Part shown: positions 32,176 to 40,779 of the stretch, piece after piece
How positions within the stretch are numbered: position 1 is the stretch's first letter
Layout of the letters: every line of letters starts with the position of its first letter
Assembly: GCF_011682175.1 (NCBI RefSeq)
Contig: NZ_WHJG01000004.1
Span: forward strand, 124,001-188,000
DNA length: 64,000 nucleotides
Source: Massilia frigida
GTDB lineage: Bacteria > Pseudomonadota > Gammaproteobacteria > Burkholderiales > Burkholderiaceae_D
Direction of reading: 5' to 3'
Translations under genes and position numbers: made by a program
Notes under the pieces: model-generated
The model's input: the letters and a program-made list of their open reading frames with translations, nothing else
Database searches by the model: none
What the model was told of the DNA's origin: nothing

Positions 32176-32888
32176 GCTTTCTTCTTTCGTGGCTTTGTAA
32201 TCGGTTGTGCGGCGCCGGCCTTGCGGCGCGCCAGTTCGGCATTGACCATCGCCTCGCCGTAGTCGACCAGGCGCGCCATCCAGGCATCGATGGCGGCGTC
32301 GTTTTCCAGCAGGAGGGGATTGATGCGGTCGATCACGTCGCGCGTGACCATCAGCTGCACCGCCAGCCCGACCAGCGAGAAGGCCAGGCGCTGCAGGTCG
32401 TCGTCGGGCGTGGCCAGGCCCAGGTGGCGGCCCAGCACCATCATCAGCGCCGCATGCGCCGGCTTGATGCCGTTGTCGATTTCCTCGTCCCACACGCCGG
32501 TCGGTTCGAGCATCTCGCGAAACCACAGCCGCATCGACAGGCGCGCCAGGTCGCCGCGTTTCAGGTCGGCCATCATGACGCCGTAGAAGCCTGCGAGCGT
32601 CTCGCGCAAGGTGACGCCGGTCGCGGTGAACGCGTGCAGATTGGATTCACAGCCGGGCGACGGTTCGGTGAAGGCGGCGCGGTACAAGCCCGCCTTGTCG
32701 CCAAAGTAGTAGCTGATCGACGCGATATTGGTACCGGCAGCCAGCGCAATCTCGCGCGTGGACGTCCTGGCGAAGCCCTGCTCGGCGAACAGGCGGATCG
32801 CCGCCAGCAGCAGCCGCTCGCGCGACTGGGCGCCGTCCGAGCGCGTGCGGCGCGCATCGTCGGCCGGTAATGTGGGTGTTTTTTCCAT
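32172..32888 (-). CDS. TetR-family regulator of the efflux operon
   Basis: The 238-residue protein has an N-terminal TetR helix-turn-helix (about 20-68, LLLAAIRLFAEQGFARTSTREIALAAGTNIASISYYFGDK) and a C-terminal domain like the CecR/YbiH group (LSMRLWFREMLEPTGVWDE). It is first in the operon it probably represses, coupled to the outer-membrane factor by a 4-nt overlap. A TAAAGCG-TT-CGCTTTA palindrome lies 40 nt upstream. Confidence 0.92.
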   Translation of the reverse strand: MEKTPTLPADDARRTRSDGAQSRERLLLAAIRLFAEQGFARTSTREIALAAGTNIASISYYFGDKAGLYRAAFTEPSPGCESNLHAFTATGVTLRETLAGFYGVMMADLKRGDLARLSMRLWFREMLEPTGVWDEEIDNGIKPAHAALMMVLGRHLGLATPDDDLQRLAFSLVGLAVQLMVTRDVIDRINPLLLENDAAIDAWMARLVDYGEAMVNAELARRKAGAAQPITKPRKKKA

Positions 32889-32927
32889 CCCGTAATTTAA
32901 TCACGAAAATCAAACGATTGATATAAC

Positions 32928-32943
32928 TAAAGCGTTCGCTTTA
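32928..32943. promoter_or_regulatory. TetR-type operator palindrome
   Basis: TAAAGCG (32928-32934) and CGCTTTA (32937-32943) are perfect inverted repeats with a 2-bp centre in the intergenic region between tetR and the DUF1800 gene. Size and position suit a TetR dimer site. Confidence 0.75.
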
Positions 32944-33080
32944 ACTAAACGGCTGTAACTTTACATTAGGGTTATATTGTGGACCATCTTGCACCTAAAT
33001 TAACGGGAACTTTTCGTCCGTTCGGGCGCAATACATGGAAGGCGGGGATGTTCCCGGCCATTTCCCGGATCGGGTTGCCC

Positions 33081-34577
33081 ATGAAAATGACTTTGCTTGC
33101 CTTGTTCGCCGCCGCCACGCTGATGACGGCGCGTGCCGACCCGCTGCCGGGCGGGCAGGCGGCCGCGCATGTGCTCAACCGGATCGCCTTCGGGCCCGCG
33201 CCGGGCGACCTTGAGCGCGTGACCCGCAGCGGCGTGCGCGCCTATATCGACAGCCAGCTCGAACCCGAAGCGATTGCCTTGCCGGCCGCGCTGGGCGCGC
33301 GCCTGGCCGCTTTGGAAGCGCCCAACCGCAGCGCCGGCAAGACCCTGGGCGAATTCGAGCAAGCGCGCCGCAATGCGCGCGACGAGGCGCCCGCCGCGCT
33401 GGCGCAACGGCGCGCGCGGGTGGCCCGCATTGCCCGCGACACGGCCGAAGCGCGCCTGCTGCGCGCCATCTACAGTCCGCGCCAGCTCGAAGAAGTCATG
33501 CTCGACTTCTGGTTCAATCACTTTAACGTGGCCGCCTCCAAGGGCAATGTGCAAGCGCTGGTCGCCAGCTACGAGCGCGATGCGATCCGGCCCTGGGTGT
33601 TCGGCTCCTTCCGCCAGCTGCTGGGGGCCACCGCGAAACATCCGGCCATGCTGTACTACCTCGACAACTACCTGTCGGCCGGCCCCGCGCCGGCGGGCGC
33701 CAGGGGCCGGCCGCGCGGCCTGAACGAAAACTACGCGCGCGAACTGATGGAACTGCACACGCTCGGCGTCGATGGCGGCTACACCCAGCGCGACGTGACG
33801 GAACTGGCGCGCATGCTCACCGGCTGGACCTACGACCAGCGCGCCCTGATCGCCGGGGACCAGGGCTTCCGCTTCGATTCCCGGCGCCACGACCAGGGCG
33901 CCAAGACCTGGCTGGGGCGCGCGGTGCCGGCGCAAGGCCAGGCCGAAGGCGAGATGGCGCTCGACGTGCTGGCCGTGCATCCGGCCACTGCGCGCCACCT
34001 GAGCTACAAGCTGGCCCAGTATTTTGTGCAGGACGAGCCGCCGCCGGCGCTGGTCGGGCGCATGGCGCGCACCTGGCAGGCCAGTGATGGCGACATTCGC
34101 GCCGTGCTGCGCGTGCTGTTCGCCAGCGACGAATTCATGGCGCCGGCCAGTGTCGGCGCCAAGTTCAAGACGCCGTACCAATATGTGGTGTCGGCGGCGC
34201 GCGCCAGCGCCGCGCCGCTGGGCGACATCGGCCCGCTGCTCTCGGCCATGACCCAGCTCGGCATGCCGCTGTACGGCTGCCAGACCCCGGACGGCTACAA
34301 CAATACCGAGGCGGCCTGGATGAATCCCCATGCGCTGACCCGGCGCATCGTGTTCGCCACGGCGCTCGGCGCGGGACGCCTGCCGCTGGGGGCGGGTGCG
34401 CAGCCGGTGCCCTTGGAGGCGGCCAGCTCGGTGGCGCCGGCGCCGCTCGATCCGCAAGTGCTGGAAGCCACCCTGGGCGCGGCCGTGTCGGCCCGCACCC
34501 GCGACATGGTGGCGGCCAGTCCCATCGCGCTGCGGGCGGCGATGCTGCTCGGCGGCCCCGATTTCATGCAGCGTTAA
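33081..34577 (+). CDS. Exported DUF1800 protein
   Basis: The 498-residue protein belongs to DUF1800 by its characteristic blocks (LDFWFNHFNVAASKGN, NENYARELMELHTLGVDGGYTQRDVTELARMLTGWT). It has a Sec signal peptide (MKMTLLALFAAATLMTARA), which fixes the ATG at 33081; upstream in-frame starts would not give one. The biochemical role of the family is unknown. It is paired with the DUF1501 gene 14 nt downstream, as is common across bacteria. Confidence 0.9.
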   Translation: MKMTLLALFAAATLMTARADPLPGGQAAAHVLNRIAFGPAPGDLERVTRSGVRAYIDSQLEPEAIALPAALGARLAALEAPNRSAGKTLGEFEQARRNARDEAPAALAQRRARVARIARDTAEARLLRAIYSPRQLEEVMLDFWFNHFNVAASKGNVQALVASYERDAIRPWVFGSFRQLLGATAKHPAMLYYLDNYLSAGPAPAGARGRPRGLNENYARELMELHTLGVDGGYTQRDVTELARMLTGWTYDQRALIAGDQGFRFDSRRHDQGAKTWLGRAVPAQGQAEGEMALDVLAVHPATARHLSYKLAQYFVQDEPPPALVGRMARTWQASDGDIRAVLRVLFASDEFMAPASVGAKFKTPYQYVVSAARASAAPLGDIGPLLSAMTQLGMPLYGCQTPDGYNNTEAAWMNPHALTRRIVFATALGAGRLPLGAGAQPVPLEAASSVAPAPLDPQVLEATLGAAVSARTRDMVAASPIALRAAMLLGGPDFMQR

Positions 34578-34591
34578 GCGAAGGAGCATCC

Positions 34592-35824
34592 ATGCAACGC
34601 AGAGACTTTTTATCCTCGATGGCGGCGGGTGCCAGCCTGCTGGTGCCGGCCGGGCGCAGCGCCTGGGCCGCCAGCGGCGACAGCGCCACGCGCCAGAAAC
34701 TGATCGTCGTGATGCTGCGCGGCGCGGTCGATGGCCTGAACGTGGTGGCGCCGGTGGGCGACCCGAATTACCGGCGCCTGCGCCCGACCATCGGCCTCGA
34801 ATTGCCTGGGGCGGAGGGCGGCGCGCTCGACCTGGACGGCTACTTTGGCCTGCATCCCGCGCTCGCGCCGCTGCTGCCGCTGTGGCAGGAAAAGCGGCTC
34901 GCGTTCGTGCATGCGAGCGGCTCGCCCGACGACAGCCGCTCGCACTTCGACGCCCAGATCTATATGGAGAACGCCACGCCCGGGCGCAAGAACACGCCGG
35001 ACGGCTGGATGAACCGGCTGGTGGCGGCGCTGCCGGGAGCGCCGGCGGCCAGCCGCGCGCTGAGCATCTGCCCGCTCATGCCGCGCATCCTGAGCGGGGC
35101 GGCGCCGGCCATCAACCTGCCCAGTGGCGCCGGCGCAACCCGCGCCGATGTCCTCGACCGCCCGGCGGTGGGCGCCGTGTTCGACCAGCTGTATGGCGGC
35201 CATGCGCGCTTCGGCCGCGCCTATGGCGAGGGCAGGGTCGCGCACAAGGAAGTCATGCAGGCGGCGATGAGCCAGGAGATGCAGGCCGCCGACAACGGCG
35301 CGCCACTGCCGAATGGTTTTCCCGACGATGCGGCGCGCCTGGCGGGCCTGATGCGCAGCGACCCGCGCATGCAGGTGGCGTTCATCGCGCTGGGCGGATG
35401 GGACACGCATGCCAACCAGGGCGCGGCCAGCGGCCAGCTGGCCAACCGGCTGGCGCCGCTCGGACTGGGGCTGGCCACCTTGGCCCAGCGTCTGGGCCCG
35501 ATGTTCGCGCAGACGACCATCGTCGTCATGTCGGAATTTGGCCGTACCGCACGCCAGAACGGCAACGCCGGCACCGATCATGGACACGGCAACGCCATGT
35601 GGCTGCTGGGCGGGCGGGTCGCGGGCGGCAAGGTGTATGGCGACTGGCAGGGTGTCGGCGACGCCGCGCTCAACGAAGGGCGCGACCTGCCGGTGACGAC
35701 CGATTTCCGCTCGGTGCTGGCGCAGGTGGCTGAAAAACACCTCGGTTTGCCCGACAGGCAACTGGCGCGCTTGTTCCCGGACATGCCACGCAAGGCGCCG
35801 GGATTTCAATTATTTCAAGCGTAA
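34592..35824 (+). CDS. Tat-exported DUF1501 protein
   Basis: The 410-residue protein starts MQRRDFLSS, a twin-arginine signal, so it is exported folded. The core resembles the alkaline-phosphatase/sulfatase-like DUF1501 family (KLIVVMLRGAVDGLNVV, SHFDAQIYME, WDTHANQG, FGRTARQNGNAGTDHGHGNAMWLLGG) with several His/Asp residues that may bind metal. The catalysed reaction is unknown. AAGGAG precedes the ATG. Confidence 0.9.
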   Translation: MQRRDFLSSMAAGASLLVPAGRSAWAASGDSATRQKLIVVMLRGAVDGLNVVAPVGDPNYRRLRPTIGLELPGAEGGALDLDGYFGLHPALAPLLPLWQEKRLAFVHASGSPDDSRSHFDAQIYMENATPGRKNTPDGWMNRLVAALPGAPAASRALSICPLMPRILSGAAPAINLPSGAGATRADVLDRPAVGAVFDQLYGGHARFGRAYGEGRVAHKEVMQAAMSQEMQAADNGAPLPNGFPDDAARLAGLMRSDPRMQVAFIALGGWDTHANQGAASGQLANRLAPLGLGLATLAQRLGPMFAQTTIVVMSEFGRTARQNGNAGTDHGHGNAMWLLGGRVAGGKVYGDWQGVGDAALNEGRDLPVTTDFRSVLAQVAEKHLGLPDRQLARLFPDMPRKAPGFQLFQA

Positions 35825-35935
35825 GCAGAATATTTGTATCCGCACAGCAACACCGTAGAACTACCGTATTGCAGTGCACCATCAATGAGAATATAGTGGA
35901 CTTGTCTCCTCCAGTTTTCTCGGAAGATTGGATTG

Positions 35936-35969
35936 CCGCCCGCACCATCAAGGTCGCGGGCGTTTTTTT
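35936..35969 (+). terminator. Terminator downstream of DUF1501 gene
   Basis: GCCCGC (35938-35943) pairs with GCGGGC (35956-35961); an inner ACC/GGT pair shortens the loop. GTTTTTTT follows. Confidence 0.8.
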
Positions 35970-36022
35970 GGGGTCAGACCCCGGTGTTGCCTGCATGGGG
36001 TCTGACCCCGGGGTCTGACCCC
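35970..36022. repeat. Three palindromic GGGGTC(A/T)GACCCC elements
   Basis: Copies lie at 35970-35982 (GGGGTCAGACCCC), 35997-36009 (GGGGTCTGACCCC) and 36010-36022 (GGGGTCTGACCCC); the last two are directly adjacent. The unit is self-complementary except for the central base. They sit between two convergent genes, where REP-like elements are usually found. Confidence 0.8.
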
Positions 36023-36034
36023 GGTTTGTACGTC

Positions 36035-37393
36035 TTAACGTTTTTCGCGCAGGGCGAGGGTGAAGGTGCTGCCGGTGCCGTAGTCGCTGGTGAAATACAG
36101 GTTCCCGCCGAGCAGATTGGCCAGGTTCTGGCACAGGTACAGTCCCAGTCCCGCGCCCTCGGCATGCCGGGTCGAGGTCGAATCGAGCTGCGAAAAGGCC
36201 TGGAACAGCTTCGACTGGTCTTCCGGCTTGATTCCCGCCCCGCTGTCGGTCACGCTGAATTCGGTGAGCAGCTCGCTCGTGTCAAGCCGTTGCGAAAGCG
36301 CGACTTTGACCGTCCCCTGGTCCGTAAACTTGATCGCATTATTAACCAGGTTGATAATGATCTGGGTCAGCGCGCGCCGGTCCGAATCGATCACGATTAC
36401 CTCGCCCGGCAGTTCCACCGACAGCGTCAGGCCCTTTTGCGCCGCCAGCGGACGCAGGGAATCGGCCGTCTGGTTCAGCAGGTCCTGGCACTGCACCCGC
36501 TCCAGCGCCAGCGTCACCTTGCCCGCCTCGATCTTGGCCACATCGAGAATGTCGTTGATCAGCGAGAGCAGATGGCGTGCGCTCGAACGGATGGTGTTGA
36601 GCTGCTTGTCCTGGTCGGGCGTGAGCGGTCCGGGAAGCTTCATCAGCAGCGCCCCGGTAAAGCCGATGATGGCATTGAGCGGGGTGCGCAGCTCGTGCGA
36701 CATATTGGCGATGAAGGCCGACTTCATGCGGCTCGCTTCGGCCAGCTCCAGGTTCTTGAGCGCGATCTCGCGGTTGATGGTTTCCAGTTCGGACGCATGG
36801 TGCGCCAGCCGCATATTCAGTTCGATCACCTGGCGCTCGCGCGCCTGCAGCTCGCTGTTGACCTGCACCGCCTGTTCGTAGGTGGAAATGAGCAGGTCCA
36901 GGATTTGCTGGCGCCCGGCGTTGATGAAGTGCTTCTGGTTGCCGAGATAGAGCGCGATGCCCGCTTCCACCTCTTGCGGCGGCCCTTCGCGCAGGCGCAG
37001 GTTGAGCAGCATGTGGCTGATCCTGCTGAGCAGGTAATCCTCCGCATACGGCTTGCGCACGAAGTTATCGGCGCCGCACTCGATGCCGCGGATGATGTCC
37101 TTGGGGTCGTTCAGCGCCGTCACCAGGATGACCGGGATGTCGCGCAGGGCCGGGTCGGACTTGATGATGTGGCAAAGTTCGTAGCCGTCCATCTCGGGCA
37201 TGATGATGTCCGACAGGACCAGGTCCGGCTTTTGCTCGCGGATCAGGGCCAGTGCCAGCTGGCCGTTGAGGGCCACGCGCACCCGGTACGCCTTGGACTG
37301 GATCAGGCGCCGCAGACGCTCGGCCTGGGTCGGGCTGTCTTCGACGATCAGTATCTCGAATTCTTCTGGCTGGATTTGGTACGTCGAGTCCAC
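36035..37393 (-). CDS. Receiver-histidine kinase hybrid
   Basis: The protein (452 residues from the GTG at 37393) has an N-terminal receiver domain with phosphoacceptor Asp62 (DLVLSDIIMPEMDG) and Lys in VRKPYAED, a coiled-coil linker (about 150-225), a HisKA domain (MSHELRTPLNAIIGF) and an HATPase domain (NNAIKFTDQG, DSGAGI, GLGLYL). It has no membrane span, so it is cytoplasmic and probably receives phosphate from, or passes it within, a wider relay. The GTG start follows AAGGAG at 7 nt spacing; an ATG 33 nt further upstream lacks one. Confidence 0.92.
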   Translation of the reverse strand: MDSTYQIQPEEFEILIVEDSPTQAERLRRLIQSKAYRVRVALNGQLALALIREQKPDLVLSDIIMPEMDGYELCHIIKSDPALRDIPVILVTALNDPKDIIRGIECGADNFVRKPYAEDYLLSRISHMLLNLRLREGPPQEVEAGIALYLGNQKHFINAGRQQILDLLISTYEQAVQVNSELQARERQVIELNMRLAHHASELETINREIALKNLELAEASRMKSAFIANMSHELRTPLNAIIGFTGALLMKLPGPLTPDQDKQLNTIRSSARHLLSLINDILDVAKIEAGKVTLALERVQCQDLLNQTADSLRPLAAQKGLTLSVELPGEVIVIDSDRRALTQIIINLVNNAIKFTDQGTVKVALSQRLDTSELLTEFSVTDSGAGIKPEDQSKLFQAFSQLDSTSTRHAEGAGLGLYLCQNLANLLGGNLYFTSDYGTGSTFTLALREKR

Positions 37394-37490
37394 GACATGG
37401 CTCCTTGCACGACGGCTGCGTTGCACACGACTATATCGGATTTGTCGCGCCAGATGGTAAATTTACAGCCTCGATCATGTCACTGTTTTT

Positions 37491-38228
37491 TTACTCCGTG
37501 TCGCCCTGGAAGCTTCCCGTGCGCCAGGTCAGCACCAGGGTGTCGCGGTGGCCGTTCGCGCCGTCGGGCTGGATCGGGGTCGATTCGTGGATCACGGTGG
37601 CGTCGTCGAGCAGGATCAGGGTCCACGGTTCGAGCATTGTGAAGCGCTTGCCGTCCGGCCCGGCGGCCTCGAAAATGCGGGTTTCGCCACCCTTGATATG
37701 GCGGCGCCCGACCAGCAGCACGGCGACAAAATCGACGCCATCGCGGTGCGCGCCTTCCGGGGTGGGGCGGCCGATGCCGTCGAGCGTATCGATGCGGAAC
37801 TGGTGCGCTTCCACGTACCAGGGCTGGCCCGCACGCACGCGCGAGCAGGCGTCGCCCAGTGCGCGCAGCAGCTTGCCCCACGCCGGCAGGGCCACCGTGG
37901 CCGGGTCGACCGGCTCGAACAGGCGGTGCATGCCGCCGTGCAGCGCGTTGTATTCGACCGGCTGCCAGTGTGCACGGTGCGCGGTCTGGGTCAGCGTGGC
38001 GCCATCCTGGATGAAGCAGGAGTGGCGCCGGCGCCGGTAATTGCCGCCATCCTTGAGATAGTTGTCCGGCGCGAGCTGGTCCCAGCTGGCGACCAGGGTG
38101 TTGAGTTCCTCGAGGGTGCAGCCGGCCAGGATGGCCACATCGGCGGGACGCAGCAGGGCGTAGCCGCTGGCGCGCAGCGCGCTGGTGAGCTGGGCGATAT
38201 CGGTAAAAGGTGGCGCGTGTGTTGTCAT
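37491..38228 (-). CDS. 2OG-Fe(II) dioxygenase (PF10014-type)
   Basis: The 245-residue protein matches the 2OG-Fe_Oxy_2 family that includes amino acid hydroxylases such as isoleucine dioxygenase. Visible features are YRRRRHSCF, EAHQFRI, the iron-binding HxD in PEGAHRDGVDFV, and the distal His and Arg in IHESTPI and GHRDTLVLTW. It should use 2-oxoglutarate and oxygen to hydroxylate a small substrate, perhaps a free amino acid. It is a single gene between a kinase and a TonB receptor. Confidence 0.82.
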   Translation of the reverse strand: MTTHAPPFTDIAQLTSALRASGYALLRPADVAILAGCTLEELNTLVASWDQLAPDNYLKDGGNYRRRRHSCFIQDGATLTQTAHRAHWQPVEYNALHGGMHRLFEPVDPATVALPAWGKLLRALGDACSRVRAGQPWYVEAHQFRIDTLDGIGRPTPEGAHRDGVDFVAVLLVGRRHIKGGETRIFEAAGPDGKRFTMLEPWTLILLDDATVIHESTPIQPDGANGHRDTLVLTWRTGSFQGDTE

Positions 38229-38277
38229 TCCGTTAGCGTAGCATTTTTTGCTGCGGGCCGTCAGGGGCGGCCCCCCT

Positions 38278-40290
38278 TTACCATTTCTTCACAAGGGTCA
38301 GCCGCAGCGAACGCGATTCCGTGGGGTGGAAGTGCACGTCCTGGCGCGCTTCGCTATCGCCCGGCAGGCGCGACGCATAAAAATAGGCGATGGCCGACGC
38401 GCGCCGGTTGGCCAGGTTGAAGCCTTCGATTTCCAGCAGCAGGCCGCCGGCGAGGCGATAGCCGATGCGGCCATTCATGGTGCTGCCGCCGGGTGCGCGC
38501 ACGCTGTTGTCTTCGATGAGCGGACGCGCGCCCACGTAGCGCAGGCGCAGTGCGCCGGACCAGCGGCCACGCTCGAGGGTCAGCGCGAACTGGCCCACGC
38601 CTTCGACCGCGCCGGCGATGCGCTCTTCACCGGCGGCGGCGCCGCGCGTGCGGGCTTTGGCGAATGCCAGGTCCAGATCGAGCGAGAGCCATTTGAAGGG
38701 CTTGTAGTAGTTCGACAGCTCAATCCCGGTGCGGCGGCTTGCGGGGCCGGCTTCGGTGTTGCCGGCGTCGCCGACGAACACCAGTTCCGAGTCGATGTCG
38801 AGGCGGTATAGCGACAGCGCGCTTTGCAGCTTGGGCAGCAGTTCGCTGCGCACGCCCGCCTCCAGTCCACGCGTGCGCGCCAGGCCCGGCGCGGGGGCGA
38901 GCCGGTCCAGCGTGCCGCGCGCATCGTTACTGTGAAAGCCGTTGCCGGCATTGAGATACCACTCGGTCTGCGCCCACGGACCGAAGATCAGGTTCAGCGA
39001 AGGGCCGAGCTGGCGGTCGCGCGCGCGTGCCGCGCCGCCTTCGTTGCGCACGGCGAAGCGGTAGGTGTCGGCGCGCAGGCCGGCCACGCTGCGCAGCTTC
39101 TCGCTCCAGCGCACCTGATGTTCGGCGAACAGGCCAAGGCTGGTCTCGGCCACGTGGTCTTCACGCGTGGTGGAGAGGCGCTCGCGCCGGCGCGTGTTGT
39201 ACAAGCCGTTGAAGATATTGTCGTTCTGGAGCTGCAGGCCGACGGTCAGGTCGGTATTGATCCCGGTGCCGTGCCCATGCCAGGTGTGGGTCGCGTCGAC
39301 GCCGCTGGTCACGCGCCGGTCGGGCTGGCTGAACTGGTCGCCGTTGAGCGGGTCGTTCAGGAAGTAGGTGAAGTTGGAATACAGCTCGAGCTGGTTGCGG
39401 ATCACGTAGGCGCTGACCTTCGACGCCTGGTCCGCCCCGGTGCGGCGCCACACGCCGGACACGCTGTAGCGGCGCGCCTGGCCGCCGTCGCTGTCGTCGA
39501 TGGCGTCGAAACGTCCCAGCGTGCCGTCATCGACAGCGCGCCGCGGTATCTGGTCGGTTGCGTTCCAGCTGGCGCGGTAAGCCATGGCGCCGATACTGAA
39601 ACCGTTGTTGGCGTAGCCCTGGCTATAGCGCAGCACGGCGTTGACCTTGCGGTAGTCGTCCGGACGGGTGAACGGGCCGTCGTTGTGCAGCACCTCCAGC
39701 GCGTACAGCAGGTTGCCCGCGCCCGCCTCGGGCGAGCCGGCCAGCAGGGCACGGGCAAAGCCGTTCTGGCCGATGCTGGCGCTGGCGGCCGATTGCGCCA
39801 GCCGGTTGGCGTAGGTGATCGCCGCGGCGCCGGCCGAGGCAAAGTCGCCGTCGCGCGCCGAGTACGGCCCTTTGCGGTAGTCCAGGCGCGCCGCCAGTTC
39901 GGGGATCAGAAAATTCAGGTCGGTCCAGCCCTGGCCATGCGCGTGGCTGCGCTGGTTGACCGGCATGTCGTCGACCGTGGTGCGCAGGTCGGTGCCATGA
40001 TCGAGGTTGAAACCGCGCAGGAAGAATTGATTGGCCTTGCCCTCGCCACTGTGCTGGGTGGCGACCAGCCCCGGCGCCGCTTCCAGCAGCTCGCCCGGGC
40101 GGTACACGGTGCGCATCTCCAGCTGCTTCTGGTTGACGCTGCCGGCGTTGGCCGAATCGGCGATGCCCAGCTGGCTGGCGCGCGCGCCGTCGATCAGCAC
40201 GCGCTGCAACACCAGGTCGTCGGCGCGCGCCGGCAGGTGGCACAGCATCAGGGACAAGGCGAGAGGGGTGAGGAAATGGGCGTGCTGCAT
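38278..40290 (-). CDS. TonB-dependent outer-membrane receptor
   Basis: The 670-residue protein has a signal peptide (about 1-23), a plug domain (about 45-150; RPGELLEAAPGLVATQHSGEGKANQFFLRGFNLDHGTDL) and a beta-barrel ending in a Trp (TLVKKW). No N-terminal signalling extension is present. It is the last gene of an operon with two M1 peptidases and a DUF6702 protein, three nt after the latter, so its ligand may be a peptide or a metal complex. Confidence 0.9.
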   Translation of the reverse strand: MQHAHFLTPLALSLMLCHLPARADDLVLQRVLIDGARASQLGIADSANAGSVNQKQLEMRTVYRPGELLEAAPGLVATQHSGEGKANQFFLRGFNLDHGTDLRTTVDDMPVNQRSHAHGQGWTDLNFLIPELAARLDYRKGPYSARDGDFASAGAAAITYANRLAQSAASASIGQNGFARALLAGSPEAGAGNLLYALEVLHNDGPFTRPDDYRKVNAVLRYSQGYANNGFSIGAMAYRASWNATDQIPRRAVDDGTLGRFDAIDDSDGGQARRYSVSGVWRRTGADQASKVSAYVIRNQLELYSNFTYFLNDPLNGDQFSQPDRRVTSGVDATHTWHGHGTGINTDLTVGLQLQNDNIFNGLYNTRRRERLSTTREDHVAETSLGLFAEHQVRWSEKLRSVAGLRADTYRFAVRNEGGAARARDRQLGPSLNLIFGPWAQTEWYLNAGNGFHSNDARGTLDRLAPAPGLARTRGLEAGVRSELLPKLQSALSLYRLDIDSELVFVGDAGNTEAGPASRRTGIELSNYYKPFKWLSLDLDLAFAKARTRGAAAGEERIAGAVEGVGQFALTLERGRWSGALRLRYVGARPLIEDNSVRAPGGSTMNGRIGYRLAGGLLLEIEGFNLANRRASAIAYFYASRLPGDSEARQDVHFHPTESRSLRLTLVKKW

Positions 40291-40293
40291 GGT

Positions 40294-40779
40294 TCAGGGA
40301 AGCGGCTGTTCGGTTTTGCTGCGGTCGAAGGTGAGGGTGGCGGTCGCGCCGCCTCGGTTGACGTTGACGGTATTGATCTGGTCGGGCAAAAAATCGGACA
40401 GGACCGCGTCGTGCACGCGCGCGGCGCTGGCCAGCGGGGTCTTTTCAACTTCCTGGTAGACCACCACTGTGTCCACGTTGCTCGTGACGCCGACCCAGCG
40501 CAGCGGCAGGCGCGATTTGTCTGGTGCCAGGAGGTAGAACTGTTTTTCGACGTACTTGCGCAGCACCGCTTCGTCCTGCGGGTCGGACAGGTCGAACTGG
40601 CGCTGGTACAAATTGGCCAGCAGCGCTTCGACATCGTGCGCCATGTAGGTGTGCACGACTTCGATGCTGCCGGTGCCGTGGTTGAACGAAATGTCGGTGA
40701 TCCCCGCGTGGAAGCGGTGCGCATGCGCACCCAGGCAGGCGCAGGCCAGCAGCGCGCCGCACACGAGGCGACGCATCAT
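40294..40779 (-). CDS. DUF6702 family exported protein
   Basis: The 161-residue protein has a signal peptide (about 1-20, MMRRLVCGALLACACLGAHA) and starts its mature part with HRFHAGITDISFN, the hallmark of DUF6702. The family is often beside M1 peptidases and TonB receptors, as here, but its function is unknown. The start overlaps the upstream peptidase stop (ATGA), giving translational coupling. Confidence 0.85.
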   Translation of the reverse strand: MMRRLVCGALLACACLGAHAHRFHAGITDISFNHGTGSIEVVHTYMAHDVEALLANLYQRQFDLSDPQDEAVLRKYVEKQFYLLAPDKSRLPLRWVGVTSNVDTVVVYQEVEKTPLASAARVHDAVLSDFLPDQINTVNVNRGGATATLTFDRSKTEQPLP

